Positions 50,726 to 59,394 of a stretch of 64,000 bases of DNA are shown here, piece after piece. Below the pieces are notes generated by a model. That model worked only from the letters and a program-made list of their open reading frames with translations. It searched no databases and was not told the origin of the DNA. The DNA comes from an uncultured Prevotella sp. (GTDB taxonomy: Bacteria; Bacteroidota; Bacteroidia; Bacteroidales; Bacteroidaceae), in contig CALUGW010000001.1 of the NCBI GenBank assembly GCA_944320305.1, positions 62,001-126,000 of the forward strand, written 5' to 3'. A program made the position numbers and the translations under genes. Each line of letters starts with the position of its first letter. Position 1 is the stretch's first letter.

Positions 50726-52402
50726 TCAGTTTGCATATTTGTCCATCAGTTCCTGCGCCTGCGGGTCGCCCAGCTCTTTGGCCTTCTGCATATTCTGGCG
50801 TCCTTGCGCCTTGTCGCCTTTCAGGCATTGGGCGAGTCCGAGGAAGAGGTGGCCGTCGCTGACGGCAGGATTGGCCGCTATGCAGGCTTCTGCGGTCTTT
50901 ATGGCGTCGTCGAGCAGGTTGACCCTTATCTCCAGCGCGGCCTTTTCGGCGAGATAGAGCGTGTTCTTCGGCTCCATCCGTATGGCTTTGGCATAGTCGT
51001 TGAGCGCGGCTTGGAAGATGCGGCCCTCGGTCTCGGCGCGTGCGCGTATGTAATAGAAGTTGGCGTTGACCTCGTTTCTCATAAGGCTCTCGTAGTCGTT
51101 GAAGTCGGCCACGGCCTTGCGGTATTCGCCTTTCGACAGCAGTGCCTGGGCGCGGGCCAGTATGTAGGGCGCGGCGGTCTTGAGATAAGGCTTGCTGAAC
51201 GTGTTGACCGCGCTGTCGAGCAAGGCCAGCACGGCTGCCGAGTCGCGCGTCATCTCCTTGCAGCGCGCGGCCAGGAAATAAAGCTCGGCGGTGGGTTTGT
51301 CGCTGCTTTCGATCAGTTGGCTGTAGATGTTGAAAGCGTTGTCATACTGCTTTTGGGCGAATCTGATTTGTGCCTCGAACTCGCGGTACAGGCTGATGGG
51401 GTTGGCGGCGTATGCCGTCTGAATCTCCTCAGCCGCTTTTTCGAGCGTCCACTGCGGGTAAGAGGCGCTGTCGGGGCTTATGGCTTTCTGGTAGATGAGC
51501 TTCGAGTAGTTGAAGTGGGCGTCGTCTTTCTTTTCCGCCACCTTTATCGCCTGGGCCATGTCGCGGTCGGCTTCGGCGTAAAGCGCGGCCTGTGCGTTCA
51601 GTTGCGCCCGGCTGATGTAGCCGTCGGGGGCGTCGGGAAACTTGGCTATGAAGTCGTTGACCAGCGTGGCGTAGCCGGCGGAGTCGAGCACCGAGCCGCC
51701 CACGTAGAGGGCCAGCACGGCCTGGTTCATGTCGTCGGGCAGTTCTTTCTTTATGGAGGTGCGGTTCAGTGTGGCGTCGTTTATGCTGAGTCCGTTGGTG
51801 CGCAGCGAGTCGGCAAAGAGTGCGCTGACGGCATAGCCGACGGTGTCGCGGTCGGAGCTGGGCAGTTGCATCAGCCCCACGGCCTCTCCTGCTGCGTTGA
51901 GCAGTGGGCAGCTCACGGTGTTGTCGGTGCCTTTTGCCGACAGTGTGTAGTAGGTGTAGTGGGTCTGAAAGGTTTCTGTCTTGCTGACTTTGGCCTCGAT
52001 GCATTGTGGTTTCTTGTTCGCGCTGTAAGGCAAAATCCACACCGTTGTGCCAACCGGGGCCGCCGGGCGGGCCACAGTGAGCGGCACGGTGCGCTTTGCC
52101 CCGACGCGGAATTTGGCAACGTCATATGTGCTGTTGGCACCGATAATGGCCGAGACGGGCATCTCGCGGCCGTCGGTGCCAATGACAATGGCCTTGGCCG
52201 CGCCGTCGAACGGTGTGAAGCTGCTGACGGCCTCGCCCTGCTCGCCGACAAAAAAACCGTTGGAACTGGCCAGAAGCGTGCCTTTGGCGTCAAACGTCTT
52301 GAGCGTGAACAGTGACTTCGAGGCTTTCTTTGCCCAGTCGGGCTGTGCTGCGGCTGTGCCGAATAAGAGTGTTGCGAATAATAATGTCAGTGTCTGTCTC
52401 AT
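50726..52402 (-). CDS. Exported protein: degenerate trypsin-like domain plus TPR repeats
   Basis: 558 residues. Signal peptide (LTLLFATLLFGTAAAQ). Residues 25-210 follow the HtrA/trypsin fold (SNGFFVGEQGEAVSSF, VAKFRVGAK, VSCPLLNAAGEAVGLMQLP), but the His after the VSSF strand and the GNSGG motif are missing, so it is probably not a protease. From about 225 TPR-like helical repeats follow (DGYISRAQLNAQAALYAEAD, FNIYSQLIESSDKPTAELYF, DGHLFLGLAQCLKGDKAQGR). Likely a periplasmic binding scaffold. Last gene of the dnaN-recN group; its start overlaps the recN stop by 4 bases. Confidence 0.75.
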   Translation of the reverse strand: MRQTLTLLFATLLFGTAAAQPDWAKKASKSLFTLKTFDAKGTLLASSNGFFVGEQGEAVSSFTPFDGAAKAIVIGTDGREMPVSAIIGANSTYDVAKFRVGAKRTVPLTVARPAAPVGTTVWILPYSANKKPQCIEAKVSKTETFQTHYTYYTLSAKGTDNTVSCPLLNAAGEAVGLMQLPSSDRDTVGYAVSALFADSLRTNGLSINDATLNRTSIKKELPDDMNQAVLALYVGGSVLDSAGYATLVNDFIAKFPDAPDGYISRAQLNAQAALYAEADRDMAQAIKVAEKKDDAHFNYSKLIYQKAISPDSASYPQWTLEKAAEEIQTAYAANPISLYREFEAQIRFAQKQYDNAFNIYSQLIESSDKPTAELYFLAARCKEMTRDSAAVLALLDSAVNTFSKPYLKTAAPYILARAQALLSKGEYRKAVADFNDYESLMRNEVNANFYYIRARAETEGRIFQAALNDYAKAIRMEPKNTLYLAEKAALEIRVNLLDDAIKTAEACIAANPAVSDGHLFLGLAQCLKGDKAQGRQNMQKAKELGDPQAQELMDKYAN

Positions 52403-54057
52403 TTCTTCAGTAATTCTTTGGCGTTGCTGATGGCAGCCTCGGTAATGTCGCTGCCGCTGAGCATCTGTGCTATTTCCCTTATGCGTCCGTCTTCGTCGAG
52501 CCGTGTCATGTGGCTGGCCGTGCCCGTTTCAGTATCTTCTTTGTAGACTTTGTAGTGCGTCTGGCCGAGAGCGGCTATCTGCGGCAGGTGCGTGATGCTT
52601 ATCACCTGCCGGTTGTTGCGGCCCATCTGCTGCATGATGAGCGCCATCTTTTCCGCTATCTTGCCGCTGACGCCGGTGTCTATCTCGTCGAAAATGATTG
52701 TGGGCAGCTTCACCGCGCCGCTGATCATGGCTTTCAGCGAGAGCATAACGCGGGCAATCTCGCCTCCCGACGCCACCTGGGCCACGGGCTGCAGCAGGGT
52801 GCTCTTATTCGCGCTGAACAGAAACGACACGCGGTCGCATCCGTCGGGGGCAGGCTCAGTCTCATCAATGCTTATCTTGAATCTCACGTTGGGCATGCCT
52901 AGCGGTGCGAGGCGCTCTGCCATTTCTTGCTCTATTTTTGCAGCCGCCGCAGTGCGGGCGGCTGTGAGCAGGCCTGCGGCTTCAAGGCATTGCTGTCTCC
53001 GTCTGGCGAGTTTCTCAGTCAGTTCTCCCATTGTCTCGTCGCTGTTCTCGATGCCGTCAAGCTGTTCTTTAAGCTCGTTCTGGCGGCAGAGCAGTTCGCC
53101 GACGCTCTCGCAGTGGTATTTCTTCTCAAGGCTGTAAATCTTGTCGAGCCTGTTGTTTGCCTTGTCAAGCTCGGCGGGGTCAAACTCAATGTTGTCAGCC
53201 AGGCGGCTTATTTCTTCTGAGATGTCCTTCAGCTCGATGTAGGCCGCGCTCATCCTTTCTGCCAGTTCTGCCGCGTCCGGCATCATTCTGCCGATGCTCT
53301 GCATGGAGTTTGCGGCGTTGCGCAGGTTGCTCACGGCTCCGGAATCATCGGATGAAAGTAATGTGTCGGCTTCGAACAGGGCCGTCTTTATCTCCTCAGA
53401 GTGGCTCATAGTCTCCGACAGCTGCTCAAGCTCCTCCTGCTCGCCGTCGGCAAGCGCGGCATTGCTCAGCTCTTCGTATTGGAACTTGATGAAGTCGGCG
53501 TTCTTTTTGTCTGCCTCAATCTTTTCTTCCAGCTCCTCAAGCTCGCGCCTTGTGGCGTTGTAGGCGTTGAATGCGCGTCTGTAGTCATCAAGGATATTGC
53601 CGTCGTCGGCAATGATGTCGACCACCTCCAGCTGGAAGTTCTGCTTGCTCAGCAGCAGGTTCTGGTGCTGGCTGTGTACGTCTATGAGTCTTTCGCCCAG
53701 CTCTTTGAGCAGCGATAGCGGTGATGGGGTGTCGTTAATGAATGCCCGGCTCTTGCCGGCGGCAGACACTTCGCGCCTGATTATGCAGTCGTCGGGGTCG
53801 TATTCCAGGTCGTTTTGCTCGAAAAATGTTTTCAAATCATAGCGCGACAGGTCGAAATGAGCCTCTATGACACATTTTGCGGCGCCGTTTTTTATCGCTT
53901 TGGGGTCTGCTCTCTGCCCCAGCAGCAGTCCTATTGCTCCGAGGATGATGCTTTTTCCCGCTCCGGTTTCGCCGGTAATGACAGAGAATCCGGGGCAGAA
54001 GTCAATGTCGAGCGAATCGATTAGTGTGAAATTTCGTATTGAAAGTTGCTTCAGCAT
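52399..54057 (-). CDS. recN: DNA repair protein RecN
   Basis: 552 residues, SMC-like. Walker A VITGETGAGKSIILGA (about 24-39), long coiled coil (about 150-370), signature VASGGEIARVMLSLK, Walker B TIIFDEIDTGVSG, and ISITHLPQIAALG. Works in double-strand break repair with RecA. The order coaBC, porD, recN in one direction is, as I recall, conserved in Bacteroidetes. Confidence 0.95.
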   Translation of the reverse strand: MLKQLSIRNFTLIDSLDIDFCPGFSVITGETGAGKSIILGAIGLLLGQRADPKAIKNGAAKCVIEAHFDLSRYDLKTFFEQNDLEYDPDDCIIRREVSAAGKSRAFINDTPSPLSLLKELGERLIDVHSQHQNLLLSKQNFQLEVVDIIADDGNILDDYRRAFNAYNATRRELEELEEKIEADKKNADFIKFQYEELSNAALADGEQEELEQLSETMSHSEEIKTALFEADTLLSSDDSGAVSNLRNAANSMQSIGRMMPDAAELAERMSAAYIELKDISEEISRLADNIEFDPAELDKANNRLDKIYSLEKKYHCESVGELLCRQNELKEQLDGIENSDETMGELTEKLARRRQQCLEAAGLLTAARTAAAAKIEQEMAERLAPLGMPNVRFKISIDETEPAPDGCDRVSFLFSANKSTLLQPVAQVASGGEIARVMLSLKAMISGAVKLPTIIFDEIDTGVSGKIAEKMALIMQQMGRNNRQVISITHLPQIAALGQTHYKVYKEDTETGTASHMTRLDEDGRIREIAQMLSGSDITEAAISNAKELLKK

Positions 54058-54060
54058 CGT

Positions 54061-54972
54061 TCATTCCTTGATTTTGTTCCATGAGTTGCTTTGTGCGGCA
54101 TTGATTCCGAGAAGAATGTCAAACACTGTTTCCTTTTCCTTTTGCGTGCCTTTGCCTTTATAGATGTTGGCCAGTTCGTCGTGCTTGTAGTCTGTCCATA
54201 TTTGCGGCAGTCGGCTCAGCGGCTTGTTCTCGTGCGCCTGTTTGAGTCCTGTCTCAAGGGCGGTGGTGATGTTGGTGCGGCCGCGCTCCACGTTGCTTGC
54301 CATCTCGTCGAGTCCGGTGCGGTAGTAATCATACTGCAGCTGGCGGAAAGGCTTCATGCCTTCGTCAAGGTAATCGTTGATGATTGCAAAGCGGTTGCGG
54401 CTGTCTTCGAACGATTTCCAGCCAGGAAACTCAAGGTTCTGGGCATTGTTGACAAGGTTCAGGCATCTCTGCAGCACGTCGGTGCCGCCCATGGGGGCAA
54501 AGCTGTCAAGGTCGAGGCCGATGATCAGGTAGGCGTAATAGGCGAGGAGAGCGGTCAGCTGGTTGTCAACCACCTCGTCGGTAAAGTTCAACTGGTCGAA
54601 TTGCGCGAACTCAAAGTTGAAGCTTGCGTCCTGGTTGTTGTAGAGTGTTGAGTTGTACTGTGAGTTATAGACAGGCCGGCTGGCCTGTATTGTGGCTGTG
54701 CACTCAAAGGTGTTGTTGGTCTTGTCGTACTTGTTTATTGTTATGTTGAAGTTGCAGACAATCCGTTCGTTCTTCTGAAACTGCAGTTCTGTCCACTGGC
54801 GCTCGTTCACGAACTGCTCCACTGTCTGCTGCAGGTTCTCGAAGACGCTTACATCTGTGACGCCCACTTTGCTGTGGTTGATGTTTATTTTCGCCTGAAG
54901 CTCCTGTGAGGCGGCCTGTGCGGCAAACGTTACGGCCAGTCCTAAAACTGTAAAATATTTGATGGCTCTCAT
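54061..54972 (-). CDS. porD: DUF4835 / PorD-family type IX secretion protein
   Basis: 303 residues with a signal peptide (FTVLGLAVTFAAQAASQ). Typical stretches are LQAKININHSKVG, LQQTVEQFVNERQWTELQFQ, ERIVCNFNITINKYD and QASRPVYNSQYNSTLYNNQD, matching DUF4835, now named after PorD of the type IX secretion system. Periplasmic or outer-membrane associated. The surface subtilase at the left end of the window, with its sorting-like tail, would be a cargo. Confidence 0.82.
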   Translation of the reverse strand: MRAIKYFTVLGLAVTFAAQAASQELQAKININHSKVGVTDVSVFENLQQTVEQFVNERQWTELQFQKNERIVCNFNITINKYDKTNNTFECTATIQASRPVYNSQYNSTLYNNQDASFNFEFAQFDQLNFTDEVVDNQLTALLAYYAYLIIGLDLDSFAPMGGTDVLQRCLNLVNNAQNLEFPGWKSFEDSRNRFAIINDYLDEGMKPFRQLQYDYYRTGLDEMASNVERGRTNITTALETGLKQAHENKPLSRLPQIWTDYKHDELANIYKGKGTQKEKETVFDILLGINAAQSNSWNKIKE

Positions 54973-54983
54973 CTGCTGGTGCC

Positions 54984-56180
54984 TTACATTATTGTTGCGA
55001 GATAGGATATAATGTCTGAAGCTACCTCTTTCTTGCTTTTCTTTGGGTATTCCTGCTTTCCGTCTGCTGTCAGAATGCAGATCTGATTGTTGTCAGACTT
55101 GAAACAAGTGCCCTCGTTGCGCAGCGAGTTGAGCACAATGAAGTCAAGATTCTTGCGCTGCAATTTGGCTTGTGCGTTGGCTTCCTCGTTGTCGGTCTCA
55201 AGCGCAAATCCGGCCAGACGCTGGCGTTCAGTCTTCATGCGGCCCAGCTCTGCGGCGATGTCGTGTGTGGGCTTGAGCCTTATGGACAGGTCGTCGGCGC
55301 CGCGCTTTATCTTTCGTTGGGCCTGCGACTCCGGCCTGAAGTCTGCCACTGCTGCGCACAATATTGCCGCGTCGGCTGTGGGGAAAGCCCCGACGGAGGC
55401 GTTGAACATCTCCTCGCAGCTCTCCACATTGATTCTTTTTATGTTTCCGCGCGGCGTGTCCATGCTCACAGGGCCGGATATCAGAGTAACCTCGGCACCG
55501 CGCCGGGCGCATTCTTCGGCCATGGCGAAGCCCATCTTGCCGCTGGAATAGTTCCCGATGAATCTCACCGGGTCTATTTTCTCGAATGTGGGCCCGGCTG
55601 TTATCATTATGCGCTTGCCTGAAAGCTCGCCGCTGTGGCCGCAGAAATAATCGTCGAGAGTCTGCACGATGGCCTCCGGCTCCTCCATTCGCCCCTTGCC
55701 TTCAAGGCCGCTTGCCAGGAAGCCGCTTTGCGGTTCGATGATTATATTGCCGAACGACTGCAGCCGCTTGATGCTAGCCTGTGTCGCCGGATGGGCAAAC
55801 ATATCGAGATCCATTGCCGGAGCGATGAATACGGGAGCTTTCATCGATAGGTAGGTCGTTATGAGCATATTGTCCGCAACGGCGCCGGCCATTTTTCCGA
55901 GTGTGGCCGCCGTGCACGGCGCTATGAGCATTGCGTCGGCCCACAGCCCCAGGGCCACGTGGCTGTTCCACGTGCCGTCGCGCTGTGAGAAGAACTCGCT
56001 GACGACAGGTTTCTGCGTCAGAGCCGACAGGGTGATCGGAGTTATGAACTCCTTGCCTGCCGGAGTGATGACCACTTGCACCTCCGCTCCTCTTTTTATC
56101 AGGCCGCGTATGATGTAGCACGCCTTGTAGGCCGCGATGGATCCCGTGATTCCCAATACTATCTTCTTGCCTTTAAGCAT
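54984..56180 (-). CDS. coaBC: CoaBC: phosphopantothenoylcysteine decarboxylase/ligase
   Basis: 398 residues. CoaC (about 1-180), an FMN flavoprotein: GITGSIAAYKA, WNSHVALGLWADAMLIAPCTA, APAMDLDMF (Asp where many bacteria have Asn). CoaB (about 185-398): ITAGPTFEKIDPVRFIGNYSSGKMG, KRGADDLSIRLKPTHDI. It turns 4'-phosphopantothenate and Cys into 4'-phosphopantetheine on the way to coenzyme A. Confidence 0.94.
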   Translation of the reverse strand: MLKGKKIVLGITGSIAAYKACYIIRGLIKRGAEVQVVITPAGKEFITPITLSALTQKPVVSEFFSQRDGTWNSHVALGLWADAMLIAPCTAATLGKMAGAVADNMLITTYLSMKAPVFIAPAMDLDMFAHPATQASIKRLQSFGNIIIEPQSGFLASGLEGKGRMEEPEAIVQTLDDYFCGHSGELSGKRIMITAGPTFEKIDPVRFIGNYSSGKMGFAMAEECARRGAEVTLISGPVSMDTPRGNIKRINVESCEEMFNASVGAFPTADAAILCAAVADFRPESQAQRKIKRGADDLSIRLKPTHDIAAELGRMKTERQRLAGFALETDNEEANAQAKLQRKNLDFIVLNSLRNEGTCFKSDNNQICILTADGKQEYPKKSKKEVASDIISYLATIM

Positions 56181-56186
56181 TTTGTC

Positions 56187-57041
56187 TCAGTGCATTTGGC
56201 TTTCGCGCAGCCTTATGCGCGTCAGCACTTGTTTTGTGTTGAAAGTGAAGTCGCCGCCCATTATCCAGCTGAAGTAGCCCGGATCGAAGCGCAGCACCTG
56301 GGCTACAGGCTCGCCTTTGTGCTTGCCGAAGTTGAAGGTCTCCACCATGATCGGCTGCCCGTTCTTGTCTGTCTGTGGCTTGCCGGCGGAGTCTTTTGCC
56401 GGCGCCCACACTATGCGCCCTGCAAAGTCAACATTGTTGTTCTGGCGGGAGAATTCGGCCAGAAACTCGATGTCGTTGCGGAGCTGGCGCTCAGGGTCGG
56501 GTTCTGTCTCGGGGGCGTACTTGTCCAGCTCGCCCATGAGCACTCTGTATGTGGCCTCAGTGTCCTGGTCGGCACGGTGGGCCTCGAAGTCTTCTTCCAT
56601 CTCTCGCCCGCAATAGAATTTGTAGGCGGCCGCAAGATTGCGCTTTTCCATCTTGTGGAATATGGTCTGGGCGTCCACAAGATGGCACTTGGAGAAGTCG
56701 AATCCGATGCCGGCGCGAAGAAATTCTTCCGCCAGCATCGGTATGTCGAAGTGGTTTGAGTTGAAACCTGCAAAGTCGCACCCCTTGAACTCCTCGCTCA
56801 GCGCGGCTGCGATTTCCTTGAATGTGGGCTTGTCCGCCACGTCGGCGTCGCTGATTCCTGTCAGCGCGGCCACGTCGGGCGGGATCGGTTTGCCCGGATT
56901 CACCAGAATGTTGCCCCGCTTCTCCTTGCCGTCAGGCGACACCTTGATATATGAAATCTGTATTATGCGGTCTCTGACCAAGTCAAGCCCTGTCGTCTCC
57001 AGGTCGAAGACGACAAGCGGTTTCTTCAGGTTCAGTTTCAT
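56187..57041 (-). CDS. DnaQ-like 3'-5' exonuclease with C-terminal FGKHKG domain
   Basis: 284 residues. DEDDh exonuclease at about 5-175: VVFDLETTGLD, FAGFNSNHFDIPML, HRADQDTEATYRV. The C-terminus has FNFGKHKGEPVAQVLRFDPG and WIMGGDFTFNTK, the small domain often found after such nucleases. Directly after dnaN, suggesting a proofreading or processing partner of the sliding clamp; that link is inference. Confidence 0.88.
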   Translation of the reverse strand: MKLNLKKPLVVFDLETTGLDLVRDRIIQISYIKVSPDGKEKRGNILVNPGKPIPPDVAALTGISDADVADKPTFKEIAAALSEEFKGCDFAGFNSNHFDIPMLAEEFLRAGIGFDFSKCHLVDAQTIFHKMEKRNLAAAYKFYCGREMEEDFEAHRADQDTEATYRVLMGELDKYAPETEPDPERQLRNDIEFLAEFSRQNNNVDFAGRIVWAPAKDSAGKPQTDKNGQPIMVETFNFGKHKGEPVAQVLRFDPGYFSWIMGGDFTFNTKQVLTRIRLRESQMH

Positions 57042-57054
57042 TTCGCGCCCTTGT

Positions 57055-58179
57055 CTATTCGTTAATGAGCATCGGCATCAGCAGCATCAGCACCTCCTCG
57101 TCGGCAGGCTGCTCCGACGGCACAATCACGCCGGCCCGGCTCGGGTCGGCAAGCTGGATGATAACGTCCTGACAGTCGAAGTTGCTGAGAATCTCGATGA
57201 ACGACGAGCCTTTGAAGCCGATGCTCATCGGCTGGCCGCTGTAATCGCACGACATACGCTCCGTGGCCGTCTTCGAGAAGTCATAGTCCTCGGCGTCGAG
57301 CTGGAGCACGCCGTTCTCGATGTGGAATCTTATCAGGTTGCTGGCGTCGTTGGCAAACGGCTGCACGCGGCGCAGCGCGCTCAGCAGCGCGTTTCTGTCG
57401 GCAGTGAGCTGGTAGGGGTTGTTCTGCGGGATTACCGAATTATAGTTCGGATAGCGCCCCTCTATCAGTCTGCAGGTGATGGTGCCGTCGCCGTAGCTGA
57501 TCTCGGCGTTGCGCTCGTCGAATCTTATGGTCACGTCGCCCCCGTCTTTGGAGAGCATGTTCTTCAGCAGTGTTGCCGGTTTCTTGGGCAGTATGAATGA
57601 TGCCGGTGTGTCGCTTTTCACGGTGAACACCTTGTTGCGCACGAGCTTGTGTCCGTCGCTGGCCACTATTGCCAGACAGTCGGGCGTAAGGTCGAAGTAG
57701 ATGCCGTTCATCACAGGCCGCAGCTCTTCCTGGGCGGTGGCGAAGACGGAGCGGTTGATGTTTTCCGCCAGCAGGTCGCTGGCAATTGTTATTGTTGTGG
57801 CGTTGTCGCCAATAGGTTGTGTCTGCGGAAACTCGTCGGCATTCTCCGTCGGCAGCGAGAACTGGCCGTTCTGATAGATAATGCGCGCCATATTCTCATT
57901 GCGGTTGATCTCGAATGTTATGGGCTGCTCGGAGAAGCCCTTCACTGCCTCCAGCAGGTCGTGGTTTCCGATGGCAAAGGTGCCGTTCTCGTCGCTCTCG
58001 TTCAGCTCCACCGACGTTTTCATCGTGTTCTCGCTGTCAGACGCTGTCAGGTGCAGCGTGTTTCCGTCTATCTCAAAGATGAAGTCTGCCAGTATGGGCA
58101 TTGAGTTCTTGCTGTTTATCACCCTTGACAGGGCGATGAGTTTGCTGCTTAGCGCAGTGCTCGACAAAGTAAATCTCAT
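57055..58179 (-). CDS. dnaN: DNA polymerase III beta subunit (sliding clamp)
   Basis: 374 residues, three repeated clamp domains. It begins MRFTLSSTALSSKLIALSRV, with DFIFEIDGNTLHLTASD, VFATAQEELRPVMNGIYFDL, LIEGRYPNYNSVIP and a last domain ending VIVPSEQPADEEVLMLLMPM. Ring dimer that tethers polymerase to DNA. First gene of the minus-strand group dnaN, exonuclease, coaBC, porD, recN, TPR protein, with gaps of 13, 6, 11, 3 and -4 bases. Confidence 0.96.
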   Translation of the reverse strand: MRFTLSSTALSSKLIALSRVINSKNSMPILADFIFEIDGNTLHLTASDSENTMKTSVELNESDENGTFAIGNHDLLEAVKGFSEQPITFEINRNENMARIIYQNGQFSLPTENADEFPQTQPIGDNATTITIASDLLAENINRSVFATAQEELRPVMNGIYFDLTPDCLAIVASDGHKLVRNKVFTVKSDTPASFILPKKPATLLKNMLSKDGGDVTIRFDERNAEISYGDGTITCRLIEGRYPNYNSVIPQNNPYQLTADRNALLSALRRVQPFANDASNLIRFHIENGVLQLDAEDYDFSKTATERMSCDYSGQPMSIGFKGSSFIEILSNFDCQDVIIQLADPSRAGVIVPSEQPADEEVLMLLMPMLINE

Positions 58180-58227
58180 GAGTGCTATTCTTATGTTTAA
58201 TTCTTGTCTGTTTTGGTTTACTGACTA

Positions 58228-58259
58228 CAAAAATACAAAATTGCGGCGTGAGAAACAAA
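58228..58259 (-). promoter_or_regulatory. Promoter of the dnaN operon
   Basis: On the minus strand TTTG (58256-58259), 20 bases, TATTTTTG (58228-58235), 48 bases before the dnaN ATG. Confidence 0.75.
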
Positions 58260-58290
58260 TAATAGCATTAAAAGTTGTGCGATTTAAAAC

Positions 58291-58298
58291 TATTTTTG
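58291..58298 (+). promoter_or_regulatory. -7 element TATTTTTG of the DUF3127 gene
   Basis: TATTTTTG, 51 bases before the ATG at 58350. Back-to-back with the dnaN promoter. Confidence 0.55.
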
Positions 58299-58349
58299 TA
58301 ATTTCGCGTCTGGTAAAAAGCAAGCAAACAATCAATCAACAATAACAAA

Positions 58350-58757
58350 ATGGAAATAACAGGAAAGATAATTGCCGTTCTTCCGGCAAACAGCGGAGTG
58401 TCTGCACGCACTGGTAATCCGTGGAAGTCGCAGGAGTTTGTAATCGAGACGCACGACCAGTATCCGCGCAAATGCTGCTTCAGGGTGTTTGGAGAGGAGA
58501 AGATCAAGCAGTTCAACATACAGAGCGGCGAGGAGCTTACAGTGTCGTTCGACATCGACGCCCACGAATACAACGGCCGCTGGTTCAACAACATATCGGC
58601 GTGGGCGGTGAACCGTGTTGCCCAGCAGCCCGTCGCCCAGGCCGCCCAGGCCGCTCAGGAGACGCCATTCCCGCCCGCTCAGGACAACGCGAGCCCTTTT
58701 GCGTCTGACTCGGCCGACGGGGCAGGAGAGGGAAGTGCCGACGACCTGCCGTTCTGA
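58350..58757 (+). CDS. DUF3127 protein, SSB-like
   Basis: 135 residues. Residues 1-88 form an OB-fold-like domain (MEITGKIIAVLPANSGVSAR, WKSQEFVIETHDQYPRKCCF, WFNNISAWAV), then an Ala/Gln/Pro-rich flexible linker, and an acidic tip ending SADDLPF. The tip matches the DDIPF-type tail by which SSB recruits replication proteins. It stands divergent to dnaN. Single-stranded DNA binding is inference from layout. Confidence 0.85.
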   Translation: MEITGKIIAVLPANSGVSARTGNPWKSQEFVIETHDQYPRKCCFRVFGEEKIKQFNIQSGEELTVSFDIDAHEYNGRWFNNISAWAVNRVAQQPVAQAAQAAQETPFPPAQDNASPFASDSADGAGEGSADDLPF

Positions 58758-58797
58758 CACACAGGCGCCCCGGTTTTTGACTTAATCTGACAACGCT

Positions 58798-58849
58798 GCG
58801 GCGCGTGCCGTCCGGACACCACTTCCGGCTGGCACGCGCCGCTTTTTTT
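58798..58849 (+). terminator. Terminator of the DUF3127 gene
   Basis: Perfect 12-base stem GCGGCGCGTGCC (58798-58809) with 58831-58842, an inner CCGGA/TCCGG stem, and seven T. Confidence 0.9.
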
Positions 58850-58888
58850 GCGGATGTCTGCCTGTTTCTGGCAAGTGGATGCGTGATT

Positions 58889-59220
58889 TTAACACTTCAG
58901 AAACTGACGAAATAGAGTTTGGAAAGCCGGATTCGGTATTTTTTCTTGGCAAATCTGCTTGCTGTTTTTCCAATATAGGCCATATCGCGTTCCAATATAG
59001 GCCATATTGCCCTGCGATATGGCCTATATTGCAGGGCAATATGGCAGGTTTTGTGAGGCAGAAAAAGCCGTTTGGGGGCGTTTTAGGTCGTTTTTGGGGG
59101 CTGATTCAATAGCACAATTAGCCCAATTCTATAAATAAGTGCGTTTGAGTCAGCGAATTACGGTTGCACAGCCAAATTTGGCGTATTTGCGTGCGACGGG
59201 CAAGTTTTTTCAAATTCGCG
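58889..59220 (-). repeat. 332-base composite intergenic element, copy C (reverse)
   Basis: Read on the minus strand: CGCGAATTTG from 59220, CGCAAATA from 59191, TGTGCAACCGTAA from 59170, TTGTGCTATTGAATCAG from 59117, array across 59080-58971, and GAAGTGTTAA from 58898. Distances (29, 21, 53, 219) equal those of copy B and of the alignable part of copy A. The rest of the 58758-59394 gap has only terminators. Confidence 0.75.
58971..59080. repeat. 22-base tandem array, locus C (5 units)
   Basis: Units start at 58971, 58993, 59015, 59037 and 59059, exactly 22 apart. The first two both begin CAATATAGGCCATAT; the third is CGATATGGCCTATATTG. Confidence 0.85.
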
Positions 59221-59329
59221 TAAAATCAGAGGTGAAAGCATACCTGCTTTTAATCATTGTGAATAAACATAAACAGCAATATGGCGAAAAGGTGGGGCGG
59301 AATATGTCCGTGTCTGGCACTAAGAAAAT

Positions 59330-59367
59330 GCGGAAGCGGGCCTTGGGTGCGCAAGACCCGCTTCCGC
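59330..59367 (-). terminator. Terminator of the nitroreductase gene
   Basis: GCGGAAGCGGG (59330-59340) pairs with 59357-59367, plus CTTG/CAAG inside; ATTTTCTTA follows on the minus strand. Confidence 0.8.
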
Positions 59368-59394
59368 GTTGGCAAGTTGAAAGATGTTTTGCTG

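Noticed and set aside
50699-52315. 538-codon plus-strand ORF opposite the TPR protein
   Set aside because: Antisense to a gene with signal peptide and clear repeats; translated product has no recognisable pattern.
57055-58350. Chromosome replication origin next to dnaN
   Set aside because: No dnaA gene, no DnaA-box cluster and no AT-rich unwinding region were seen between dnaN and DUF3127.
58971-59080. 22-base arrays as a CRISPR or plasmid iteron origin
   Set aside because: Units are too short and have no alternating repeat and spacer, no cas genes are near, and six dispersed copies without rep genes do not fit an origin.
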